Shown here: one piece after another, positions 54,499 to 63,957 of the stretch | Numbering within the stretch: position 1 is the first letter of the stretch | Layout of the letters: every line of letters begins with the position of its first letter | Assembly (NCBI RefSeq): GCF_001612615.1 | Contig: NZ_BDAU01000009.1 | Location: 358,936 to 422,935, forward strand | DNA from: Nocardia amikacinitolerans NBRC 108937 | GTDB lineage: Bacteria > Actinomycetota > Actinomycetes > Mycobacteriales > Mycobacteriaceae | Direction: 5' to 3' | DNA: 64,000 bases | Program-made: the position numbers and the translations under genes | The notes under the pieces: model-generated | Seen by the model: the letters and a program-made list of their open reading frames with translations, nothing else | Told to the model about the DNA's origin: nothing | Databases searched by the model: none

Positions 54499-55632
54499 TC
54501 AGAGCCACCCGGTGGCCTGCTGCAAGGCCAGGCATGACACCGCGAGGACCAGCCCGAGCGCTCCGCCGAACACCAGCGGTCGAATGCCCGCCGCGCGCAC
54601 CCGTTGCCATGACAGCGAGGTCCCGATCGCTGCGAGCACCGCCGCGATCAACCACGCGCTCATCGCGGCGAGCGGCCCGGACCACGATTCGGGAACCAAC
54701 CCGAATCCGGCGATAGCCGAAGCTGCTACGAAGAGCACCACGAACAACGGGATCACCCGCCATGCCGCGAGGCGGTCGTCGGTCTCGGGGTCGGCGTGCT
54801 CGGCGCTGGGTCGCCCACTGTCGGACGAGCTGGTGTCCGAGCGCCCGGCGCTGCGTTGCCGAATGCCAGTCCGGCTGTCGTCGCGTTGCCCCGCGCCGCG
54901 TCGCCAACCCCTCGAATTCCCAGCGCCGCGTTGCCCCAGATGCAACCCCACGCACATCGGCACGATCAGCAGACTGCGCACCAATTTCACGATCACCGCG
55001 AACTGCGCCGCGGCGGGGCCGAAGATTGCGCCCGCCGCCAGGACCGAGGACGTGTCGTTGATCGCCGTGCCCGCCCACAGTCCGAACGCTTCCTGAGACA
55101 TGCCGAATAGCCGGCCCAGCGGCGGAAAGATGAGCACCGCAAGGACATTGAAGACGAAGATGGTGCCGAGCGCGTAGGCGACTCGCTCCCGGTCCGGCTT
55201 GATGACGGCGGTCGCCGCCGCGATCGCCGACGCGCCGCAGATCGTCGACCCCACCGCGACGAGCGTCGCCGATTCCCGATCGAGCGCGAGCAACCGACCG
55301 ACGACGACCGCGGCGACCGCGCCCGCCACCACCGTGCCGACCAACACCACCGCCGTCTGCCGCCCGACGCTCAGCACCGCGCCGAACGGCAGCCCCAAAC
55401 CGAGCAGCATGATGGCGAGTCCGAGCACACGCTGTCTGGTCACCTCGAGTCCGGGGCCGAACACACCGTCCTCGTCGACCGACCGCCTGCGCGCGAGCCC
55501 GACCAGCGCGCCCGCGCAGAGAGCGAACACCGGTGCGCCGACGACCGGCACCGCCCGGCCGATCAGCGTCGCGAGGGTGGCGAGCCCGGCGACCAGCGCG
55601 AGCCCGGGTAGAAGGCGAGGTGAGCAGCACAC
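54499..55632 (-). CDS. YeiH-family putative sulfate/sulfite exporter
   Basis: 377 residues with about ten membrane segments. Family pattern: PVVGAPVFALCAGALVG, GLAIMLLGLGLPFGAVL, GSTICGASAIAAATAVIK, WAGTAINDTSSVLAAG. Near residue 230 lies an about 60-residue Arg/Ser/Gly/Asp-rich insert in a cytoplasmic loop, unusual for the family. Divergent LysR gene next door, as in many yeiH loci where a CysB-like regulator responds to sulfur. Function inferred. Confidence 0.82.
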   Translation of the reverse strand: MCCSPRLLPGLALVAGLATLATLIGRAVPVVGAPVFALCAGALVGLARRRSVDEDGVFGPGLEVTRQRVLGLAIMLLGLGLPFGAVLSVGRQTAVVLVGTVVAGAVAAVVVGRLLALDRESATLVAVGSTICGASAIAAATAVIKPDRERVAYALGTIFVFNVLAVLIFPPLGRLFGMSQEAFGLWAGTAINDTSSVLAAGAIFGPAAAQFAVIVKLVRSLLIVPMCVGLHLGQRGAGNSRGWRRGAGQRDDSRTGIRQRSAGRSDTSSSDSGRPSAEHADPETDDRLAAWRVIPLFVVLFVAASAIAGFGLVPESWSGPLAAMSAWLIAAVLAAIGTSLSWQRVRAAGIRPLVFGGALGLVLAVSCLALQQATGWL

Positions 55633-55749
55633 GCTTCCACCCTCGCGCCACGGACGTCACCCAGGTAGACAGCGCTTTCGGTCCACCTCATAAGATTCGC
55701 TTATGTCCGCCCATTCCGCCCCGGTCCGCCGGGCCCGTACTCCGCGCCC

Positions 55750-56667
55750 ATGACGCTGCCTCCGGGAACGCCCGACCTGGACGTCCTCGATCTGCTCGTC
55801 TCGGTCGCCGAACTCGGCAGCCTCGGTGCCGCCGCCCGCCGCCACGGCATCAGCCAGCCCGCTGCGAGCATGCGCATCAGCGCGCTGGAACGCAGGCTGC
55901 ACCTGCGGCTGCTCGACCGAGGGCCGACCGGCTCCGCGCTGACCGACGCGGGCCGCGCCGTCGTCGACCATGCGCGCCCGGTGCTCGAGGCGGCCCGATC
56001 CTTCGGCGTCGCGGTGGCCGCCCTGCGCGCGGGCAGCGTCCCCCGGTTGCGCGTCGCCGCCTCCAAAACCATTGCCGACCATCGCATTCCGCAGTGGTTG
56101 CAGGCGCTGCGCGGTGTCCACCCCGAAGTGGCGGTCGCCCTGGAGGTGGCCAACAGCAGCCAGGTGCTGGAACTGGTCCGCCGCGAGGCCGCCGACATCG
56201 GGTTCGTCGAGGGTCCGCATCCGCCCACCGACCTCGGTAGCCGGGTGCTCGGCGCGGACGAACTCGTCGTCGTGGTTTCTCCCGCGCACCCGTGGGCACG
56301 CCGCCGCGGCCGGGTGTCGCCGCGGGAGTTGGCCGCCACTCCCTTGCTGTGGCGAGAGCCGGGATCCGGAACCCGCGACGCGGTCCGGGAGGTTCTGGAG
56401 GGATTCGGCGAGCCGGCCCGACCGGCCGCGGAACTGGGCTCGGCGGCCACGATCATCGCCGCCGCCCGCACCGCGGTGGCGCCGGCGGTGGTCAGCAGGC
56501 TGATCGCCGCGCCCGAACTCGAGCGCGGGACGCTCGTCGAGGTATCGCTGACCGAACCCGCCGCGCTGACTCGACTGTTCCGCGTGGTGTGGCGGCCGCG
56601 CTTCCCGCTCTCGGGTCCCGCGCGGCTGCTGGCCGAGATCGCCGAGCGAACCGAATCGGACGGCTGA
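55750..56667 (+). CDS. LysR-family regulator
   Basis: 305 residues. N-terminal winged HTH (LDLLVSVAELGSLGAAARRHGISQPAASMRISALERRL) and an effector domain. Divergent from the yeiH-like gene with a 117-bp gap, which must hold its operator. Likely controls the exporter, perhaps through a sulfur metabolite; the effector is unknown. Confidence 0.85.
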   Translation: MTLPPGTPDLDVLDLLVSVAELGSLGAAARRHGISQPAASMRISALERRLHLRLLDRGPTGSALTDAGRAVVDHARPVLEAARSFGVAVAALRAGSVPRLRVAASKTIADHRIPQWLQALRGVHPEVAVALEVANSSQVLELVRREAADIGFVEGPHPPTDLGSRVLGADELVVVVSPAHPWARRRGRVSPRELAATPLLWREPGSGTRDAVREVLEGFGEPARPAAELGSAATIIAAARTAVAPAVVSRLIAAPELERGTLVEVSLTEPAALTRLFRVVWRPRFPLSGPARLLAEIAERTESDG

Positions 56668-56801
56668 GTCAACTGGTGATACTCGTGGGAGCCCCGGCGT
56701 TTTCGCAGGTGAGAGCCCCGCGCTCGGTAGCGGAACTGGCGTAACCACCTGGTAATCGCCGGAAACGTCGCGCGTAACGATCCGTTCCCAGCATTTGCCG
56801 C

Positions 56802-57587
56802 ATGACAGGCAGAACGTATCCCGGCACCGGACGCCGCTCGGCGCCCGCCCGGCGGGTCAGGGACATTCTGCGGGCACGGATCCGCAGCGGCGTTTACGGC
56901 AATCTGCCGTTGCCCTCGGAGAGCCAACTCGCGGCCGACTTCGACACCAGCCGCAATATCGTGCGCGACGCGCTCACCCTGCTGCGCGACGAGGGGCTCG
57001 TCGACCGGGTCCCCGGCGCGGGCACTTTCGTGGTGGCGGACAAGGCGGTGCAAGGTCTGGACCGACTGCGCGGCCTGGCCGAGACCTTCGAGACGGGCAG
57101 CGACCGCGTGGTCAACACGGTCCTGCTTGCCGAGGTCGTGCCCGCCACTCCTATCGTCGCCGAGCGGCTCGAGCTGGAACCCGGCACACCGGTGGTGGCA
57201 CTGGAACGCGTCCGCCATTTGGACGGCGCGCCGCTGTCGCTGGACGCCAGCTACCTCACCGCCGACGTCGGCGCGCCGCTGTTGCAGTGCGATCTCACCG
57301 GCTGCGACGTCTTCGGCCTGCTGGAGGCGGAACTCGGGCTGCCGCTCGGCTCGGCCGCGGTCTCCATCGAGGCCGTCGCCGCCGATGCGACAGTGGCCGG
57401 GCTGCTCGCGGTGCGTCCCGGCTCGCCGCTGCTGTTCCTGGAACGACTCACCTACACCGATTCCGGCCGGCCCATCGACCTCGAGTACGTGCGCTATCGC
57501 GGCGACCGGTTCTCGCTGTCCGGCCGGCTGCACCGCATCCCGGTCACACCGAATCGCGGTGCGGCCGAACTGAAGGAAAGGGGCTGA
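56802..57587 (+). CDS. GntR-family regulator with UTRA domain
   Basis: 261 residues. N-terminal wHTH (LPSESQLAADFDTSRNIVRDALTLLRDEGLVDRVPGAGTFV) then a UTRA ligand domain (HutC/FarR class; GTPVVALERVRHLDGAPLSL ... GSPLLFLERLTYTDSG). First gene of a long plus-strand operon; only 5 bp separate it from the flavoprotein gene. It probably senses the transported substrate. Confidence 0.9.
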   Translation: MTGRTYPGTGRRSAPARRVRDILRARIRSGVYGNLPLPSESQLAADFDTSRNIVRDALTLLRDEGLVDRVPGAGTFVVADKAVQGLDRLRGLAETFETGSDRVVNTVLLAEVVPATPIVAERLELEPGTPVVALERVRHLDGAPLSLDASYLTADVGAPLLQCDLTGCDVFGLLEAELGLPLGSAAVSIEAVAADATVAGLLAVRPGSPLLFLERLTYTDSGRPIDLEYVRYRGDRFSLSGRLHRIPVTPNRGAAELKERG

Positions 57588-57592
57588 TCCGG

Positions 57593-59362
57593 ATGTCGAT
57601 GGACATTCCACCCGTCGCCGAACGCCGGGAGCTGAGCTGCGACGTGCTCGTCGTGGGCGGCGGAACCGCGGGCACCATGGCCGCGCTCACCGCCGCCGGA
57701 CACGGCGCCGACGTGCTGCTGCTGGAGAAGGCGCACGTGCGCCATTCGGGGGCGCTGGCGATGGGCATGGACGGAGTCAACAACGCGGTGGTGCCCGGCA
57801 AGGCGACCCCGGAGGACTACGTCGCCGACATCACCGTGGCCAACGACGGGATCGTCAACCAGCGCACCGTCTATCAGACCGCCACCCGCGGCTTCGAGAT
57901 GGTGCAGCGGCTGGAGAGCTACGGCGTCAAATTCGAGAAGGACGAGCACGGCGAGTACGCGGTGCGCAAGGTGCACCGCTCCGGCAGCTATGTGCTGCCG
58001 ATGCCGGAAGGGCGCGATGTGAAGAAGGTGCTGTATCGCACCCTGCGCGCCCGCGACGTCCGCGCCAAGGTGACCATCAGCAACCGAGTGATGCCCGTGC
58101 GAGTGCTCACGGTGGACGGCCGAGCCGTCGGTGCCGTCGGATTCGATACGCGCAGCGGCGAATTCGTCACCATCTCGGCGGGGGCGGTGATCCTGGCGAC
58201 CGGCGCGTGCGGTCGTCTCGGGCTGCCCACCAGCGGCTACCTGTACGGCACCTACGAGAATCCGACCAACGCCGGCGACGGCTACGCGATGGCCTACCAC
58301 GCGGGCGCGGAGCTCTCCGGAATCGAATGCTTCCAGATCAACCCGCTCATCAAGGATTACAACGGCCCCGCCTGCGCCTACGTCGCCAACCCGTTCGGCG
58401 GCTACCAGGTCAACGCCGAGGGCAACCGGTTCGTCGACTGCGACTACTGGTCCGGGCAGATGATGGCCGAGGTCAAGCGAGAACTCGACAGCGCGCGCGG
58501 CCCGATCTATCTCAAGCTGAGCCACCTGCCCGACGCCACGATCCAAGAGATCGAGGGCATCCTGCACACCACCGAGCGCCCGACTCGCGGCACCTTCCAC
58601 GCGGGCCGCGGCACCGATTACCGCACCAGCGACATCGAGATGCACATCTCCGAAATCGGTTTGTGCAGCGGTCATTCCGCGTCCGGCGTGTGGGTCGACG
58701 AGCACGCGGCGACCACCGTGCCAGGGCTCTACGCGGCGGGGGACATGGCCCTGGTGCCGCACAACTACATGATCGGCGCCTTCGTCTACGGCGACATCGC
58801 GGGGGAGAGCGCGACCGAATACGCCAGGGGCGTGGCGCGGCCCGCGCTGCCGGAGGATCAAATCGAGGCGGCCCACGCGCTGATCTACCGTCCGCTGAGC
58901 AATCCGGACGGGCCGCCGCAGCCGCAGGTCGAATACAAACTGCGCCGCTTCGTCAACGACTACCTGCAACCCCCGAAGACCCAGCGCTACCTCTCGCTCG
59001 GCCTGGCCGCGTTCGAGCGGATGCACGCCGACATCGCCCAGATGAGCGGGCACACCCCGCACGAGCTGATGCGCTGCGCCGAGGTGACATTCATCCGCGA
59101 CTGCGCGGAGATGGCGGCGCGGGCCTCCTTGCGGCGCACCGAAAGTCGCTGGGGCCTCTACCATCAGCGCTCCGACTGGCCCGCGCGCGACGACGCGGAG
59201 TGGTTCTGCCACCTCAACCTCTACCGCGGTGAGTCCGGCGACATGCGGTTCCTGACTCGTCCGGTGGCGCCCTACATCGTTCCGGTGCCCGGCTTCACGC
59301 GGCCCGACGGCGTTCCCGACGTCGCGGCGCCGGAGCTGGTCGGCGCTTGGAGCGCCCGATGA
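57593..59362 (+). CDS. AprA/SdhA-like flavoprotein oxidoreductase
   Basis: 589 residues from ATG 57593. FAD Rossmann motif VVGGGTAGTMAALTAAGHGADVLLLEKA near residue 20 and GLYAAGDMA late in the FAD domain. It belongs to the adenylylsulfate reductase / fumarate reductase flavoprotein superfamily. The presence of a linked ferredoxin fits an AprA-like rather than fumarate reductase form. The substrate is not known. It overlaps the HEAT gene by 4 bp. Confidence 0.85.
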   Translation: MSMDIPPVAERRELSCDVLVVGGGTAGTMAALTAAGHGADVLLLEKAHVRHSGALAMGMDGVNNAVVPGKATPEDYVADITVANDGIVNQRTVYQTATRGFEMVQRLESYGVKFEKDEHGEYAVRKVHRSGSYVLPMPEGRDVKKVLYRTLRARDVRAKVTISNRVMPVRVLTVDGRAVGAVGFDTRSGEFVTISAGAVILATGACGRLGLPTSGYLYGTYENPTNAGDGYAMAYHAGAELSGIECFQINPLIKDYNGPACAYVANPFGGYQVNAEGNRFVDCDYWSGQMMAEVKRELDSARGPIYLKLSHLPDATIQEIEGILHTTERPTRGTFHAGRGTDYRTSDIEMHISEIGLCSGHSASGVWVDEHAATTVPGLYAAGDMALVPHNYMIGAFVYGDIAGESATEYARGVARPALPEDQIEAAHALIYRPLSNPDGPPQPQVEYKLRRFVNDYLQPPKTQRYLSLGLAAFERMHADIAQMSGHTPHELMRCAEVTFIRDCAEMAARASLRRTESRWGLYHQRSDWPARDDAEWFCHLNLYRGESGDMRFLTRPVAPYIVPVPGFTRPDGVPDVAAPELVGAWSAR

Positions 59363-60264
59363 GCGCCCGGCTGCTCGAGCTGATGGACCTCGCCGAGGAA
59401 TGCCCGCAGCTGTCCGAGCTGCGGCCGTTCCTGACCGACGCCGACCCGGAGGTGCGCCGCACCGCGCTCTCGGTACTCAGCGAGACCACCGAGGAGTGGG
59501 CGCAATCCTCGCCCCTGGTCGCGGCGGCCCTGTCCGATCCGGACGTGTCCGTGCGCCACGCCGCCATCGGTCTGCTCACCGAGCTGCTCGAAGTCCTCGT
59601 CGCCGGAACGGAATTCGACGCCGCGCTGCGTGCCGCCGCGACAGCGCAGGAGCCCGCGGTGCGCGCCGCCGCGATCGAGGCGCTGTGGCGGCACCGGCGC
59701 ACCGACGCGACGGAACTGTCCGGCTGGTTCGCCGATGCCAACGCCGCGGTGCGCCGCACAGTGGTGGCGGGCCTCACCTCGGTGGACGCGCTCGTCGAAC
59801 TCGACGCCGCCGCCGCCGATCCGGCGCCGAACGTCCGCATCGCGGTCGCGAAAGGCACTGCCGCGGTGGGTGACCCGCGCGGTGCGGCGACCCTGATCCG
59901 GCTGGCGGGTGACCCGGACCCCCTGGTGCGGGCAGCGGGATTGACCGCGCTCGCGCAGACCGGCTGCGGTGACGACGCCGCGGCCGTCGCGGCGGCCGCC
60001 ATGGACGACCCCGCCTGGCAGGTACGCCAGGGCGCGGCGATCGCCTTGGCCGTCGCCGACCCCGAATTCGCCGCCCCGCGGCTGATCTCGGCCGTCACCG
60101 ACGGCAACCTCGACGTCCGCAAGGCCGCCGTCCGCGGCCTGGCCGAGCGAATCGCCGAACGACCGGAGGTCACCGCCGCCCTCCGCACCGCACTGGAAGA
60201 CCCGGACGCCGATGTCCGCGCCTTCGCACGCATCGGCATAGCCAACTCCGGAAAGGAACTCTGA
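59359..60264 (+). CDS. HEAT-repeat protein
   Basis: 301 residues of tandem HEAT repeats (LTDADPEVRRTALSVLSE, LSDPDVSVRHAAIGLLTE, AQEPAVRAAAIEALWR, and four more). HEAT proteins are scaffolds or partner-binding. It sits between the flavoprotein and its ferredoxin genes, all overlapping, so it probably serves their assembly. It has no catalytic motif. Confidence 0.88.
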   Translation: MSARLLELMDLAEECPQLSELRPFLTDADPEVRRTALSVLSETTEEWAQSSPLVAAALSDPDVSVRHAAIGLLTELLEVLVAGTEFDAALRAAATAQEPAVRAAAIEALWRHRRTDATELSGWFADANAAVRRTVVAGLTSVDALVELDAAAADPAPNVRIAVAKGTAAVGDPRGAATLIRLAGDPDPLVRAAGLTALAQTGCGDDAAAVAAAAMDDPAWQVRQGAAIALAVADPEFAAPRLISAVTDGNLDVRKAAVRGLAERIAERPEVTAALRTALEDPDADVRAFARIGIANSGKEL

Positions 60265-60491
60265 TGGCCCAGGTCACCACCCGCATCGACGTCCCGGTCA
60301 CCGTCGACGAAGCCAAGTGCATCGACGGCTGCACGCTCTGCGTCGACATGTGCCCGCTCGACTCGCTCGCGATCCACCCCGACACCGGCAAGGCGTACAT
60401 GCACGTCGACGAGTGCTGGTACTGCGGACCGTGCGCCGCGCGCTGCCCGGTCGGGGCGGTCACCGTGAACATCCCGTACCTGCTGCGCTGA
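60264..60491 (+). CDS. AprB-like ferredoxin (2x[4Fe-4S])
   Basis: 75 residues. Two cluster motifs: CIDGCTLCVDMCP and CWYCGPCAARCP. The order and the DECWYCGPC stretch match ferredoxins paired with AprA-like flavoproteins. It should feed electrons to or from the flavoprotein. Its start overlaps the HEAT gene stop by one base. Confidence 0.9.
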   Translation: MAQVTTRIDVPVTVDEAKCIDGCTLCVDMCPLDSLAIHPDTGKAYMHVDECWYCGPCAARCPVGAVTVNIPYLLR

Positions 60492-60512
60492 ATCCGGGCG
60501 GAGGAACACACG

Positions 60513-61934
60513 ATGAGGAAACCACCCACCCGGCTCACGGCCATGCTGCTCGGCGCCGCTACCGCGACAACGCTGCTCACGGGCTGCGGCTCCGGCGGCG
60601 ACGACAACACGATCACCATCGACATCGGCTACCAGTCCAAGACCATCAACACCGTCACAGCGGGCACGCTGCTGCGCGACCGCGGCACCTTCGAGGCCAA
60701 GCTGGACGAACTCGGCAAGGCCAAAGGCGTGCGCTACCGCGTGGAATGGAAGGACTTCGCCTCCGGCCCGCCACTTACCGCGGCGATGCTGGCCGGCCAG
60801 GTCGACATCGGCTCGATGGGCGACGCCCCGATCCTGGTGAACGGCTCCAAGACCCGCGACCATCCCGACGTCGCCTCGGAGCTGATCGCGGTCACCGGCT
60901 ACAACCTGCGCGGCTCGCTGAATCAAATCGTGGTACCGGTGGATTCGCCCGCCGCGACGCTCGCCGACCTGCGCGGCGAGGTCGTCTCGACCAGCGTGGG
61001 TTCGGCCGCGCACGGCATGCTCGCCACCGGCTTGTCCGCCGCGGGCATGACCCTCGACGACGTGAAGCTGCTCGGCCAGGATCCGCCTGTCGGCGCCTCG
61101 GCGCTCCAGGGAGACCAGGTCGCCGCGCTGGCTCAGTTCGTGCCGTGGCCGCAGAAGCTGGTGTTCGACGGCAAGGCCCGGCTGCTCTACGACGGCGGCA
61201 ACGCGAACATCCCGACGTTCCACGCCGTGGTGTCCACCAAGCGGTTCGGCGCCGATCACCCCGACATCGTCGCGGCGTTCTTGGCCGCGCAGCGCGAAAC
61301 GACCGACTATCTCAACAGCAATCCGCTGGCCGCGGCACAGCGCGTCGCCGAGATCACCGGCTTACCGGCCGAGGTCGTCTACCTGTACAACGGCCCGCAC
61401 GGTCTGGTCAGCTTCGACGCCACCCTCAAGCAGCCGCTCGTCGACGGGCTCGGCACGCTCTTGCCGTTCCTGAAAAGCCTTGGCGCGCTGGCTGATCTGG
61501 ATCTGAACGAATTCGTCGAGGACAAGTATCTGCGCGCGCTCTACGGCACCGAGTACGACGCCGAGCGCGCCGACACCGCGCCGCCGAGCCCGTTGACCGG
61601 CGTCGACCCGGTCTGCGGCGGGCAGCTGGACGATCCGGCCACCGCATCGGAGGTGTGGTTCGCCGGACAGGATGGAACCTCCGTCGCCAGGACGCCGAGT
61701 TGTCTGCTGCGCCAGATCGCCGAGCGCGGCGGCGAGGTACGGGCCGCCTATGTGCCCGACGCCGCCACCGGCATACGGATCTTCGCCGCCACCGCCACTT
61801 GGGTGAGCGATCCGGCCGCCGCACCCGAGCAGCGGCTCCGGCCGTTCGCCGTCGAGGCCGACGCCAAGGCGTACGCAGGGGCCCATCCGGGCAGCACGGT
61901 CCTGGACTACCGCGCCGCACTCCAGGCGCGCTGA
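60513..61934 (+). CDS. ABC substrate-binding lipoprotein fused to a NosL-like domain
   Basis: 473 residues. A lipoprotein signal (LLTGC) leads to a SsuA/NrtA/TauA-type binding domain (about 30-355). The last 110 or so residues (from DPVCGGQLDDPATASEVWF to VLDYRAAL) look like a NosL-type domain: a CxxC-like start, VPDAATGIRIFAATATWVSD in place of the YVTDY...A.fV block, and AKAYAGAHPGSTVLDY. The Met of the NosL CGM motif is Gly here. It binds a small anion, such as a sulfonate, for the importer; the NosL part is a guess at copper or redox handling. Confidence 0.75.
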   Translation: MRKPPTRLTAMLLGAATATTLLTGCGSGGDDNTITIDIGYQSKTINTVTAGTLLRDRGTFEAKLDELGKAKGVRYRVEWKDFASGPPLTAAMLAGQVDIGSMGDAPILVNGSKTRDHPDVASELIAVTGYNLRGSLNQIVVPVDSPAATLADLRGEVVSTSVGSAAHGMLATGLSAAGMTLDDVKLLGQDPPVGASALQGDQVAALAQFVPWPQKLVFDGKARLLYDGGNANIPTFHAVVSTKRFGADHPDIVAAFLAAQRETTDYLNSNPLAAAQRVAEITGLPAEVVYLYNGPHGLVSFDATLKQPLVDGLGTLLPFLKSLGALADLDLNEFVEDKYLRALYGTEYDAERADTAPPSPLTGVDPVCGGQLDDPATASEVWFAGQDGTSVARTPSCLLRQIAERGGEVRAAYVPDAATGIRIFAATATWVSDPAAAPEQRLRPFAVEADAKAYAGAHPGSTVLDYRAALQAR

Positions 61935-61967
61935 CCCGCACCATCTTTCGAGATCGAGGAGCCGACC

Positions 61968-62843
61968 ATGACGGTATCCGCGGAACCGATTTCCGCCGTC
62001 CCCGCCGCGTCCACCGACGCCGCGACAACGACCCACCCGAGCGGTGGGCGATCCCTCCGAAACCCCGTCCCGCCAAGGCTGAGTGCCGCGCTGCTCACCG
62101 CGGTCCCGCTGGCGGCGCTGGTGCTGCTCTGGTATCTGCTGACCATCAACCAGGTGGTGTTCTGGCTACGCTTCGACAAGATCCCGACACCAGGTGCGGT
62201 GTTCGAGTCATTCCGTGCGCAACTGGGCACCGGCTCGTACTACAGCAACATCCTCGCCAGCACCCGGCGCATCCTGGTCGGCTTCGGCCTCGCCACCGTC
62301 GCCGGTGTGCTGATCGGCATGGCCATCGGCCGGTCGGCGCTGGTCAGCGCGCTGGTGCGCCCCGTAGTCGAGGTGTTCCGCCCGATACCCGCGATCGCGC
62401 TGGTGCCTCTCGCCATCCTGCTGTTTCCCACCGGCGAACAGGGCATCGTGTTCATCACGTTCTTCGCCGCGTTCTTCCCGGTGGCGGTCAGCACCATTCA
62501 CGCCATGCACGCCTTGCCCAAGGTGTGGGAGGAAGCGGCCCGCACGCTCGGTGCGCGCCGCGGGACCATCCTGTTCCAGATCGCGCTGCCCGGCGCGCTC
62601 CCGGGCATCTTCTCCGGACTCTCGGTCGCCATGGGTGTCGCGTGGATCTGCGTCATCAGTGCCGAGATGATCTCCGGCCAGTTCGGGATCGGCTACTTCA
62701 CCTGGCAGTCCTACGGTTTGCTCGACTATCCGAGTGTGGTGGTCGGCATGCTCTCCATCGGTGTGCTCGGCTGGGCCACCGCGTTTCTCGTCGAACTGGT
62801 CGGCCGCCGGGTCAACCGCTGGCTGCCGAGGGCCGTCCGATGA
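61968..62843 (+). CDS. ABC importer permease (SsuC/TauC type)
   Basis: 291 residues with about six membrane helices and the coupling loop EEAARTLGARRGTILFQIALPGALPGIFSG. It overlaps the ATPase gene by 4 bp. Pairs with the binding protein for uptake of sulfonate-, nitrate- or taurine-like solutes. Confidence 0.9.
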   Translation: MTVSAEPISAVPAASTDAATTTHPSGGRSLRNPVPPRLSAALLTAVPLAALVLLWYLLTINQVVFWLRFDKIPTPGAVFESFRAQLGTGSYYSNILASTRRILVGFGLATVAGVLIGMAIGRSALVSALVRPVVEVFRPIPAIALVPLAILLFPTGEQGIVFITFFAAFFPVAVSTIHAMHALPKVWEEAARTLGARRGTILFQIALPGALPGIFSGLSVAMGVAWICVISAEMISGQFGIGYFTWQSYGLLDYPSVVVGMLSIGVLGWATAFLVELVGRRVNRWLPRAVR

Positions 62844-63625
62844 GCACCGGAGCAGCCGTCCGGCTGACGGGTCTGCGCATCGCCTACGGCGAAAGCCTCG
62901 CCGCGGAAGTCGATCTCACGGTCGATCCGGGAGAGATCGTAGTGCTGCTCGGGCCATCGGGATGCGGCAAGTCCACCATCCTGCGGGCCATGGCTGGACT
63001 TCTCCCGCCGATCGGTGGCACCGTGTCGGTGGACGGAGCCACCGTCGGCGCGGCGGCCGATCAGTGCGCCATGGTGTTCCAGGAGGACGCACTGCTGCCT
63101 TGGCGCACGGCCCGCAAGAACGTCGAGTTCGCGTTGAAGTTGCGGGGCGTGCCGCGCGGGCGGCGCCGCGCCGAAGCGCTCGACCTGCTGGATCAGGTCG
63201 GTCTCGCGGGCTTCGGCGATCACCTGCCCGGCGCGTTGTCCGGCGGCATGCGCCAGCGGGTGCAGCTGGCCCGAACCCTGGCCGCGCATCCCCGGGTGCT
63301 GCTGATGGACGAGCCGTTCGGCGCATTGGACGCCCAGACGCGCGCGGACATGCAGCGGCTGCTGATCTCGGTGTGGCAGCGGCACGAGACCACCGTCCTG
63401 TTCGTCACCCACGACGTGGACGAAGCCCTACTGCTCGCTGACCGCATCGTGTTGTTGACGCCGCGGCCGGCCCGTATCCAGCGCGTCGTCGAGATCGAGC
63501 ACCCGAGGGCGCCCGGCGCCCGCTTCGAACCCGAATTCGCCCGCAGGCGTTACGAAATCCTGGCCGCGCTCGGCGAGTCCGCCGAGACCACCGATGCGGC
63601 GATCGAAGTGCGGAGCGCGTCATGA
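62840..63625 (+). CDS. ABC importer ATP-binding protein (SsuB/TauB type)
   Basis: 261 residues. Walker A GPSGCGKST, Q-loop FQEDALLPW, signature LSGGMRQR, Walker B VLLMDEPFGALD, switch THDVDEALLLADR. It drives the permease. It overlaps the genes on both sides by 4 bp. Confidence 0.92.
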   Translation: MSTGAAVRLTGLRIAYGESLAAEVDLTVDPGEIVVLLGPSGCGKSTILRAMAGLLPPIGGTVSVDGATVGAAADQCAMVFQEDALLPWRTARKNVEFALKLRGVPRGRRRAEALDLLDQVGLAGFGDHLPGALSGGMRQRVQLARTLAAHPRVLLMDEPFGALDAQTRADMQRLLISVWQRHETTVLFVTHDVDEALLLADRIVLLTPRPARIQRVVEIEHPRAPGARFEPEFARRRYEILAALGESAETTDAAIEVRSAS

Positions 63626-63957
63626 CCTTCGTGATCGGCGCCGCCTGTGTCGACGTCATGGACCGGGCGTGCGTGGAGGAATGCCCCGTGGACTGCATCT
63701 ACACCGGAGGGCGGATGGCCTACATCCATCCCACCGAGTGCGTGGACTGCGGTGCGTGCGAGCCGGTCTGCCCGGTCGAGGCGATCTATCTCGACGACGA
63801 CATCCCGGAGGCGCAAAGGGTTTTCGTGGCCGAGAACGCCCGGTTCTTCGATGAGCCACTGCCCGGCCGCGACGCCGCGCTCGGCTCGCCCGGCAGCGCA
63901 GCGAAGGTGGGCGAACTCGGGGTGGACACGCCTTACGTGGCGGAGTACGAGCCATGA
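63622..63957 (+). CDS. FdxA-like ferredoxin
   Basis: 111 residues with CVDVMDRACVEECPVDCI and CVDCGACEPVCPVEAI, the arrangement of 7Fe [3Fe-4S]/[4Fe-4S] ferredoxins, then a C-terminal extension. It probably links the reductase that follows to the flavoprotein. Its stop overlaps the next start (ATGA). Confidence 0.9.
   Translation: MTFVIGAACVDVMDRACVEECPVDCIYTGGRMAYIHPTECVDCGACEPVCPVEAIYLDDDIPEAQRVFVAENARFFDEPLPGRDAALGSPGSAAKVGELGVDTPYVAEYEP

Noticed and set aside
57494..59212. Long minus-strand reading frame
   Set aside because: It is antisense to the flavoprotein gene and is the usual long shadow frame in G+C-rich DNA.
59295..61259. Long minus-strand reading frame
   Set aside because: Antisense to the HEAT, ferredoxin and binding-protein genes, with low-complexity translation.
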